This document shows, piece by piece, positions 9,364 through 15,759 of a stretch of 21,464 bases of DNA (its first letter is position 1; each line of letters starts with the position of its first letter). The stretch comes from Tubiluchus corallicola (lineage: Eukaryota; Priapulida; Priapulimorpha; Priapulimorphida; Tubiluchidae), in contig JAQGDQ010002480.1 in NCBI GenBank assembly GCA_030141605.1, positions 1-21,464 on the forward strand, in the 5' to 3' direction. Made by a program: the position numbers and the translations under genes. The notes below the pieces were generated by a model. It was given only the letters and a program-made list of their open reading frames with translations. It was not told where the DNA came from and made no database searches.

Positions 9364-12300
9364 TTATAAATTGAGGTTAAGTCCAAAAATGAAAGTTCGC
9401 GGTTGGGGATATTGCCCTCTATCTACTCCATAAGTCCCATCATAAGCCCCTATTTCAGGGTCAAATCCATCATATTTTGTAATTGTAAATAGGTTTTGAG
9501 CAGTAAAATAAAGTCTCAGTTTTTCTACCCCTATCTTTTTCAAGATATCATCTCCTACCGTATATCCTATTGTAATGTATTTCATGCGAAGATACCCGCC
9601 ATCCATTACATAAAAGTCTGATATGTTTCTATTTCCATTAGGATCATCAACAGACACACGAGGAATGGAGGCGTTTGGGTTTTCAGGAGTCCACCGAGCT
9701 TTAATTGCTTCAAATTGATTATAGCGTGGGTCCAAAAACATTCCTGTGTAGTACATTGTATTTAATGTTTCATTTCCATAGACACCTTGAAAGAATAGGC
9801 TAAAATCAATGCCCTTATATTCTGCTGAAAAGTTAACACCGTAAGTGAGCGATGGAAATCCACTTCCAATATCAGTTCTATCCGCTCCATCTATTTGCCC
9901 ATTTCCATCTACATCTATAAATTTAATATCTCCCGGCTTAGCATTGGGCTGTATTTTTTCTCCATTGCTATTAATATATTCATCTATCTCTTGTTGTGTT
10001 TTAAAAATTCCATCTGTTTTATAACCAAAAAAATGCCCTATGGGCTCTCCCTCTACTGTCCTTGTAACATATGTTCCTCTAAAACTATTTCTATATATCG
10101 CCTCTGTGCCTACTCCCAAAGAAGTCACTTTGTTGTTAACGGTAGCAAAGTTAGCACTAATATCATATTTAAATGGCTTGCTGCGTTCTTTAAACCCTAA
10201 TAAAAACTCAAACCCTGAATTAAGAATTGATCCTGAGTTCACATAGGGAGCTGAGGTGACTCCCGCCGTAGAAGTTATAGGGACTTGCACCAACATATCA
10301 TCTGTTTGCTTTTGATAATAGTCCATTTCCAAATATAACTTATCACTCCAAAGCCCCACATCCACACCAATATTCCACTGGGTCACCACCTCCCATTTTA
10401 TATTAGGGTTGACAATGCCATCTACATATCTTCCAACATGTTCAGTTTCTCCAGTTCCAAATATTAGATAATAGCCATCATCATAGGTTGTGTTTCTAAC
10501 TACATTATAGGTAGGGTAATTATTTCCTATGCTTTGGTTGCCCAATTGTCCCCAACTAGCCCTTAACTTAAATCCACTAACAATATCCTCTACAAGGTTT
10601 TGAAAGAACTTTTCATCAGATATTCTCCAACCTAATGAAAGTGAAGGGAAATAGCCCCATCTGTTTTTTGAAGAGAATTTAGAAGATCCATCAGCTCTTA
10701 AGTTAAAAGAGAAAAGATATTTTCCATCATAACTATAGTTTACACCTCCAAAAAATGACGCCAATGCCCACTCTTCTCTTAAACCTTCCATTTCGGCCAT
10801 ATTCAACCCACCTGACAAATAACGGTTATCCTCTTCTTCATTAGGAAAGTTCATTTTTTTCAATACAATATCCTCTACACTATACGACTCTGCTGACGTA
10901 CCACCTAGTGCAAATATGTAATGTTTATTAAATTTTTTATCATAGGTAATTGTTGTGGTTGACACCCACCTATTCTCTTCAATGTTTTCTATCCTAATTT
11001 CATTATTATTATTAGCTCTTCCTGTTTCTGGAACTATTGGCGAAAACTCTTTTTTTGCCATACTTGTCCAATCATACCCAAAGTCTGTTTTTAGGCTTAT
11101 ATTCTCATTAAGATCGTATTTCAAATAAGCACTACCTAACATGCGTTTAATTTTTCTGTTTTGATCATTTCTTTCTATAATTCCCACAGGGTTTGGAACA
11201 TCACCCCCTAAAATAGCCCCTCCCCAAACTCCATTATCATCATAAACTGGTACATCTGGGTGAAACACCAATGCTGAGTATAGCGCTCCAGAATAGGCAT
11301 TTGTCGTTCCGATAAATTGATTATCCGTTGAAGATATCATCAAGTTTTCTCCAAATTTCAAATTTTTCAGAATTTCATGTTCAGAATTAATTCTTAAATT
11401 AAAACGCTCATAGTTTGTGTTCTTTAAAATCCCATTTTGATTAAGATACCCTGCCGAAAGCATATATGCAGAGATGTCATTGCCTCCCGACAAGCTCATG
11501 TCATAGTTTGAAATATATGCTCCATAGTTAAATATTTCATCTTGCCAAAAGGTTCGTGTTTGTTGTGCTTCATCAGAAGAGTAATAGTTAGGGATCTCTT
11601 GCCCTGAGTTTTCATATCCTTCGGTATGAATAAGATTTCTACCCTGTGCATTCAACACATCTATTGTTTTAGATGGCGATTGTACTCCGTGCGTTGTATT
11701 AAAGGATAGCTTTATTTTATCGCTTTTAGCACCCTCTTTGGTGGTGATTATCACTACACCATTGGCTCCTCTAGAACCATAAATGGCAGCAGAGGCGGCA
11801 TCTTTCAAAACACTTATACTTTCAATATTGTTAGGATTTATCTCCGCAATGCTAAGCACAGGCATCCCATCTACAATATAAAGAGGATTATTATCTCCAG
11901 TCGTTCCAAGTCCTCTAATTCTTATATCAGCAGTTCCTCCTGGCTCTCCGCTGTTTTGCACTACTGTTACTCCTGCTGCTCTCCCCTGCATAGAGTGTTC
12001 AACTCCCGTTGTAAGTATATCTTCCATTTCATTAGAACTTATGCTAGATATACTTCCTGTAATATCCGCCTTTTCTTGTGTGCTATACCCAACAACAATG
12101 AGCTCTTGAAGCTCTTTTACATCATCTGACATAACAATATCAAGCTTTGTTCTACTATTTACATTTTCCGTAACAGAAGTAAATCCCACCGCTGTAAACA
12201 CTAAAACACTATTTTCAGGAACAGTTAACGAATAATTGCCATCTATATTTGAAACTGTACCTACATTTGTACCTTCAATAGCAACATTTACGCCAGGTAG

Positions 12301-12420
12301 TCCTTCACCCGTATTATCTGCAATTTTACCTTTAACAGTAATTGAGTTCTGTGCAAAAACACTTCCTACTGTTGTTAATAAAATCAAGAAAAACAAAAAT
12401 GGAGATTGGTAGTGTGCCAT
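9364..12420 (-). CDS. SusC/RagA-family TonB-dependent outer-membrane transporter (susC2)
   Basis: This 1018-residue TonB-linked channel has an intact frame. It has a signal peptide (to SVFAQ, about residue 24), a carboxypeptidase-regulatory-like domain from ITVKGKIAD to about residue 108, and a TonB-box-like region (LIVVGYSTQEKADITG). The plug has IRIRGLGTTGDNNPLYIVDGMPV and the SusC motif GANGVVIITTKEG. The barrel ends with the typical PQPRTFIFGLNLNL. It heads the minus-strand locus, with a good promoter candidate about 110 bases upstream. Its N-terminal domain is about 55% identical to that of susC1 over some 80 residues by eye, whereas the plug and barrel are of a different SusC class, so the two transporters probably take up different molecules. 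A SusC of this class normally needs the SusD encoded 12 bases downstream. Confidence 0.94.
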   Translation of the reverse strand: MAHYQSPFLFFLILLTTVGSVFAQNSITVKGKIADNTGEGLPGVNVAIEGTNVGTVSNIDGNYSLTVPENSVLVFTAVGFTSVTENVNSRTKLDIVMSDDVKELQELIVVGYSTQEKADITGSISSISSNEMEDILTTGVEHSMQGRAAGVTVVQNSGEPGGTADIRIRGLGTTGDNNPLYIVDGMPVLSIAEINPNNIESISVLKDAASAAIYGSRGANGVVIITTKEGAKSDKIKLSFNTTHGVQSPSKTIDVLNAQGRNLIHTEGYENSGQEIPNYYSSDEAQQTRTFWQDEIFNYGAYISNYDMSLSGGNDISAYMLSAGYLNQNGILKNTNYERFNLRINSEHEILKNLKFGENLMISSTDNQFIGTTNAYSGALYSALVFHPDVPVYDDNGVWGGAILGGDVPNPVGIIERNDQNRKIKRMLGSAYLKYDLNENISLKTDFGYDWTSMAKKEFSPIVPETGRANNNNEIRIENIEENRWVSTTTITYDKKFNKHYIFALGGTSAESYSVEDIVLKKMNFPNEEEDNRYLSGGLNMAEMEGLREEWALASFFGGVNYSYDGKYLFSFNLRADGSSKFSSKNRWGYFPSLSLGWRISDEKFFQNLVEDIVSGFKLRASWGQLGNQSIGNNYPTYNVVRNTTYDDGYYLIFGTGETEHVGRYVDGIVNPNIKWEVVTQWNIGVDVGLWSDKLYLEMDYYQKQTDDMLVQVPITSTAGVTSAPYVNSGSILNSGFEFLLGFKERSKPFKYDISANFATVNNKVTSLGVGTEAIYRNSFRGTYVTRTVEGEPIGHFFGYKTDGIFKTQQEIDEYINSNGEKIQPNAKPGDIKFIDVDGNGQIDGADRTDIGSGFPSLTYGVNFSAEYKGIDFSLFFQGVYGNETLNTMYYTGMFLDPRYNQFEAIKARWTPENPNASIPRVSVDDPNGNRNISDFYVMDGGYLRMKYITIGYTVGDDILKKIGVEKLRLYFTAQNLFTITKYDGFDPEIGAYDGTYGVDRGQYPQPRTFIFGLNLNL

Positions 12421-12527
12421 ACTTTGTAAATTTTAATTGAAATAATAGCTTTAACAATGTGATACTCATCTATGTATTTTAAAATATGCTAAATAATTCG
12501 CCAATACAATAGAGCTTCATAAGGTAA

Positions 12528-12557
12528 CAAAGTTAGCTAAATTTTTAAATAATCAAA
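12528..12557 (-). promoter_or_regulatory. Promoter candidate for the susC2 operon
   Basis: On the minus strand TTTG (12557-12554) is followed after 18 bases by TAACTTTG (12535-12528), a full match to the Bacteroidota -7 element TAnnTTTG with near-usual spacing. It predicts a leader of about 100 bases before the susC2 ATG at 12420. This is the best promoter match in the window. Confidence 0.6.
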
Positions 12558-12562
12558 ATAGG

Positions 12563-12587
12563 TTTAATAATATTTAGCTTATATTTG
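12563..12587 (+). promoter_or_regulatory. Promoter candidate for the metallophosphoesterase gene
   Basis: TATATTTG at 12580-12587 fits TAnnTTTG. The upstream element is weak: the nearest candidate, TTTA at 12563-12566, is too close. Transcription would begin near 12595, just before the hairpin at 12603-12635. Confidence 0.4.
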
Positions 12588-12602
12588 TCTTTTTTAATGT
12601 TG

Positions 12603-12635
12603 ATAAAACACAATCAACAATTGATTGTGTTTTAT
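12603..12635. promoter_or_regulatory. Perfect 15-bp inverted repeat with a 3-base loop
   Basis: ATAAAACACAATCAA, then CAA, then its exact reverse complement. It lies 35 bases before the metallophosphoesterase ATG and, if the promoter call is right, at the very 5' end of that transcript. It is between divergent genes, so it is not an ordinary 3' terminator for either of them. It could be an operator, a leader hairpin controlling translation or stability, or a roadblock insulating the two promoters. Confidence 0.6.
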
Positions 12636-12670
12636 TTGAAATAAAAAGTTAAAAAAGTAAAAATTCTCCT

Positions 12671-13885
12671 ATGTATTTTATACTAATTATCATTGCATTA
12701 GACACGTATATCTTTTTTTCATATAAGAATTTTTTTCTAAAACATCACTTGTGGCATTTGCTCTGGTGGGCTGTCACCGTTGGGGCTATCCTTTGCGGCA
12801 TTATTATAACAATGTATTTCTATGTTACTCCTTACAGAGATTTTATAATTAACTTTATTGTCATATTTTACATTCCTAAACTAGCTGCCATAACTCCTCT
12901 ATTGTTAAATAATATTTGGAAAGGGACTGTCTATGTAAAAAAAAATCTCTATAAAAGTTCGCGAAAATTTGATACTGATCAAAAAAAAATAACCCGAGCA
13001 AGTTTTTTGAAAAAAAGTGCAGTGATTGTAGGAGGCATGTCTTTTGTAGGTTTAAATTACGGCTGGATGTTTGGTGGATATAACTACCAACTACATAAAC
13101 ATCAAATCTTTTTCCCTAATCTTCCTCGTGCTTTTAATGGTTTAAAAATAGCACAATTTTCAGATTTTCATCTTGGCAGTTTGCGTTATAATAAAAAGGC
13201 TGTAAAAAAAGGTATTGATATGGTTTTGCAAGAGAAGCCTGATATTATTTTCATCACAGGTGATATAATAAATCACGAATCAAGCGAAATAATTGAATTT
13301 ATCCCGTTGTTATCAAATATTCAAGCACCTTTAGGGATCTATTCTGTTTTAGGAAATCATGATTACAGCATGTATAAGCATTGGGATAGTGATGAAGAGC
13401 GAGAACAAGATTTCAAAAATTTAATTAACATTCAAAAAGAAAGTTTAAACTGGAACTTGCTTCTTAACGAAAATAAAATCATAGAACGTAGGAATGAAAA
13501 AATTGCTATTATTGGTAGCGAAAATTGGGGAAAAGGGCGTTTTGCTAAACATGGAAACTTATTAAAGGCTTGTCAAAACACACAAACAGCTCCCTTTAAA
13601 ATATTGTTATCTCACGATCCAAGCCACTGGACACATAAAGTGACTAGTATTTTCAAAGATATTGACATTACTTTTTCAGGACACACACATGGTTTTCAAA
13701 TGGGCATACAAATTGGAAGATATGAATGGAGCCCATCTAAATATATGTATAAACATTGGGCGGGATTATATAAAGAAGGAAATCAATATTTATATGTGAA
13801 CAGGGGTTTTGGTTTTATTGGATATTTGGGACGCGTAGGGATTTCGCCTGAGGTGACTATTGTAGAATTAAATTGTGCTATTTAG
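12671..13885 (+). CDS. Membrane-anchored metallophosphoesterase (YkuE-like)
   Basis: This 404-residue protein has hydrophobic N-terminal segments at about 2-18, 30-50 and 57-80, then a basic, Tat-signal-like or anchor segment (TRASFLKKSAVIVGG, about 109-130). A calcineurin-like phosphoesterase domain from about 157 carries the dinuclear-metal motifs in order: FSDFHLGS (Asp165, His167), TGD (Asp198), LGNHD (228-231), LLSHD (His315) and GHTHG (337-341). The catalytic domain is expected outside or at the outer face of the inner membrane. Relatives hydrolyse phosphodiester or pyrophosphate bonds in lipids or other small molecules, but the substrate is not predictable here. It is transcribed divergently from the SusCD-phosphatase locus, and its stop is three bases from the convergent ATPase gene. 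A link to phosphate release by the neighbouring locus is possible but unproven. Confidence 0.88.
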   Translation: MYFILIIIALDTYIFFSYKNFFLKHHLWHLLWWAVTVGAILCGIIITMYFYVTPYRDFIINFIVIFYIPKLAAITPLLLNNIWKGTVYVKKNLYKSSRKFDTDQKKITRASFLKKSAVIVGGMSFVGLNYGWMFGGYNYQLHKHQIFFPNLPRAFNGLKIAQFSDFHLGSLRYNKKAVKKGIDMVLQEKPDIIFITGDIINHESSEIIEFIPLLSNIQAPLGIYSVLGNHDYSMYKHWDSDEEREQDFKNLINIQKESLNWNLLLNENKIIERRNEKIAIIGSENWGKGRFAKHGNLLKACQNTQTAPFKILLSHDPSHWTHKVTSIFKDIDITFSGHTHGFQMGIQIGRYEWSPSKYMYKHWAGLYKEGNQYLYVNRGFGFIGYLGRVGISPEVTIVELNCAI

Positions 13886-13888
13886 CAA

Positions 13889-14302
13889 TTAAAGATATTT
13901 GCAAAGAATATACCTATTGTAGGCTCCTTCTTTTTTGTAATCTATAAAGTCCATAATCTTGCTTACAAGAATAAGCCCTATTCCTCCTTTACGCCTTTCT
14001 TGTAATATTTTGGACAAATGAGGTGGAACATATTTTGTGACATCAAACCCTTGACTTTCATCTATTACTTCGAATAGTATTTTTTCATTGGCTCTTACGT
14101 CTATACGCACTTCAAACGAATTGGTGGCATCTATAGCAGCATTAGAGTGAATTATAACATTGGCACATATTTCATCTACTGCCAACACTAATGCGTTTCT
14201 GGTTATTTCATTTTGGACTACAGGGTGTAACAATTTCTCAACATATTTCCTTACATCAGCAAGCATTGTTTTTGTTCTTGGCACTCTAATTTTATATCTC
14301 AT
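13889..14302 (-). CDS. RsbW-like anti-sigma/serine kinase ATPase (HATPase_c_2)
   Basis: This small 137-residue GHKL-fold ATPase is of the type that binds or phosphorylates STAS proteins in partner-switching circuits. The N-box is visible as AVDEICANVIIHS (Glu-x-x-x-Asn), followed by a G1-like DESQGF and a G2-like KGGIGLILVSKIMD. Length is normal for RsbW/SpoIIAB-like proteins. Its start overlaps the end of the upstream STAS gene by 11 bases, so the pair is translationally coupled and co-regulated. The stop lies three bases from the convergent metallophosphoesterase stop, with no visible terminator between them. In Bacteroidota such proteins often do not control a sigma factor, and the true target is unknown. 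No PP2C phosphatase (RsbU/SpoIIE type) is nearby. Confidence 0.88.
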   Translation of the reverse strand: MRYKIRVPRTKTMLADVRKYVEKLLHPVVQNEITRNALVLAVDEICANVIIHSNAAIDATNSFEVRIDVRANEKILFEVIDESQGFDVTKYVPPHLSKILQERRKGGIGLILVSKIMDFIDYKKEGAYNRYILCKYL

Positions 14303-14651
14303 TTTCTATAGCCTTGTTAAATATTAGGTTAGCACTCTCTTCATCTTTTGCTAACATCATCACTTGGTTTAATCCTAGTATTTCAAAAACATGTAACACT
14401 TTTTCGCTTAATCCCAAAACTACCATTTTAATATTTTTCTCTTCTAACTCACGAATATAAGAAGCGAAAACCCCTAACCCTGCCGAAGAAATATATTCTA
14501 ACTCACGGCAATCAATAAGCAACTTGTTGTGCATCAGGCCTCCTTTGTAAATAGCTTTATCTAATAGTATAGAAGAATTAGCGTCTATTTCTCCTTTCAC
14601 ACATATTTTGTAAATACCGTTTTTTTGTAATTCAGACTTTATATCTAGCAT
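14292..14651 (-). CDS. STAS-domain anti-anti-sigma factor
   Basis: This small antagonist protein of the SpoIIAA/RsbV type is regulated by phosphorylation of a serine. The core motif LEYISSAGLGVF carries the conserved serine and Gly-Leu-Gly turn that follow the strand LLIDCREL, and VLGLSEKVLHVFEILGL is the typical C-terminal helix region. I chose the ATG at 14651 (MLDIKSEL, 119 residues) because the domain begins there. An upstream in-frame ATG at 14693 would add 14 residues that look non-conserved. It overlaps the ATPase gene by 11 bases. Upstream is the divergent gap shared with folD; no strong promoter was seen on this strand. Confidence 0.87.
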   Translation of the reverse strand: MLDIKSELQKNGIYKICVKGEIDANSSILLDKAIYKGGLMHNKLLIDCRELEYISSAGLGVFASYIRELEEKNIKMVVLGLSEKVLHVFEILGLNQVMMLAKDEESANLIFNKAIENEI

Positions 14652-14722
14652 ATTATTTATTTTATAACTTGACCTAAAGGAGGTTCCAAACATAAAGATA
14701 GCTAAAATTACATTTTTTCTTA

Positions 14723-14753
14723 TTTGATTTTCATTTTTTTAATATTTAATTTG
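14723..14753 (+). promoter_or_regulatory. Promoter candidate for folD
   Basis: TTTG at 14723-14726 is followed after exactly 19 bases by TTAATTTG (14746-14753), one mismatch from TAnnTTTG. The predicted leader is about 100 bases and includes the 40-base repeat and mini-ORF. The surrounding DNA is almost all A and T, so the match is weak evidence. Confidence 0.35.
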
Positions 14754-14818
14754 CAAATAAGAAACGTAAAAAAAAAAAATTATTGCTAAATTTAAATTCA
14801 ACGAACAAAATTTTGTTA

Positions 14819-14858
14819 CTTATTTAAACAAAACAACAAATGACATATTCAACTCTAC
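14819..14858 (+). repeat. 40-base inverted-repeat copy of the kbl leader and first six codons
   Basis: This segment is an exact reverse complement of 21425-21464 at the right edge of the window. There it covers 21 bases of kbl leader, the kbl ATG and the next codons through TACTC/CTAC. The match ends at 14858, two bases before the folD ATG. Leftward it may be longer, because the other copy is cut by the window end. Confidence 0.9.
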
Positions 14859-14863
14859 AATGA
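14840..14863 (+). other. Mini-ORF of seven codons (MTYSTLQ) overlapping the folD start
   Basis: An ATG at 14840 opens MTYSTLQ, whose TGA stop shares bases with the folD ATG (ATGA overlap at 14860-14863). Six of the seven codons are the kbl start. If the kbl initiation region works here, ribosomes finishing the mini-ORF would be placed on the folD start. Whether it is translated is unknown. Confidence 0.4.
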
Positions 14864-15734
14864 CAATTATAGATGGAAAACAAACATCAAAAGCACTATT
14901 ACATGAAATAGCAGAGAAGGGAAAAGAAGTAAAGCGAAAAATAGGAAGACCGCCACATTTAGCAGCTATTTTAGTTGGTAATGATGGAGGGAGTGAGACT
15001 TATGTTGCTCATAAAATAAAAGCATGCCAACGAGCGGGCTTTGACTCTACACTTAGAAAATTTGATGACACAATTACAGAAAATCAGTTGCTTGAAGAGA
15101 TAGAGCAATTGAACACCAATGATAATGTTGATGGATTTATTGTTCAATTGCCACTGCCTAAGCATGTTTCTGTGGACAAAGTTATAGGAGCAATTCGGCC
15201 AGAAAAAGATGTAGATGGCTTTCATCCCATTAACGTTGGCAAAATGACAAAGGATATGCCCTGTTACATTTCAGCTACACCTTTTGGAATATTAAAATTA
15301 TTGGAGGCATATAAAATTGAAACACAGGAAAGCATTGTGTAATTATAGGAAGAAGCGACATTGTGGGCTCTCCTTTAAGTATATTATTATCAAAAAAGAA
15401 ATATCCAGGCAATTGTACAGTTACTCTTTGCCATAGCAGAACTAAAAATATTGCAGAATTGTCTATGCAAGGAGATATCGTAGTGGCAGCACTTGGCATT
15501 CCAGAGTTTTTGACGGCAGATATGGTTAAAGAAGGTGCTGTTGTAATTGATGTAGGAACGACAAGAGTAGCAGATGCTTCTAAAAAAAGCGGCTTTGCTC
15601 TAAAAGGAGATGTAAAGTTTGATGAAGTAGCTGAAAAATGCAGTTACATAACCCCTGTACCAGGAGGAGTAGGACCAATGACTATTGCCTCTTTGCTATG
15701 GAATACATTACTTGCATCGCAAAAATCTATTTAA
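14860..15734 (+). CDS. folD: Bifunctional methylenetetrahydrofolate dehydrogenase/cyclohydrolase, one-base frameshift
   Basis: FolD interconverts 5,10-methylene-, methenyl- and 10-formyl-tetrahydrofolate in the cytoplasm using NADP. Visible landmarks are the YVAHKIKAC segment with the catalytic Tyr/Lys pair (about residues 47-51), [36 protein letters not shown], then the Rossmann part [37 protein letters not shown] and [19 protein letters not shown]. The frame stops at 15342, but the next frame carries on directly from [11 protein letters not shown]. One missing G in the GG at 15327-15328 explains it and gives 291 residues, the usual FolD length. FolD is normally essential or nearly so, which favours sequencing error. 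The start overlaps a mini-ORF derived from kbl. It is followed at 25 bases by the metalloprotease gene. Confidence 0.92.
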
Positions 15735-15759
15735 TTATTTCATTAAAGAAAATTCAATA

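Larger units (their letters stand above)
12421..12670. other. Divergent intergenic control region
   Basis: This 250-base AT-rich gap separates susC2 (minus) from the metallophosphoesterase (plus). It holds two opposed promoter candidates a few bases apart and one perfect hairpin. I see no reading frame of its own. Confidence 0.7.

Noticed and set aside
14676-14684. AAAGGAGGT, a strong Shine-Dalgarno-like sequence on the plus strand
   Set aside because: No start codon with an open frame follows at a usable distance, and genes in this window do not use such sites. It lies upstream of the divergent STAS gene on the wrong strand.
15321-15365. Programmed ribosomal frameshift in folD
   Set aside because: There is no slippery heptamer or clear downstream pseudoknot, and similar one-base shifts occur in several unrelated genes of the window.
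15363-15734. Separate short gene starting with GTG for a NADP-binding protein
   Set aside because: It is the second half of FolD; the join with the first half gives the normal family length and motif order.
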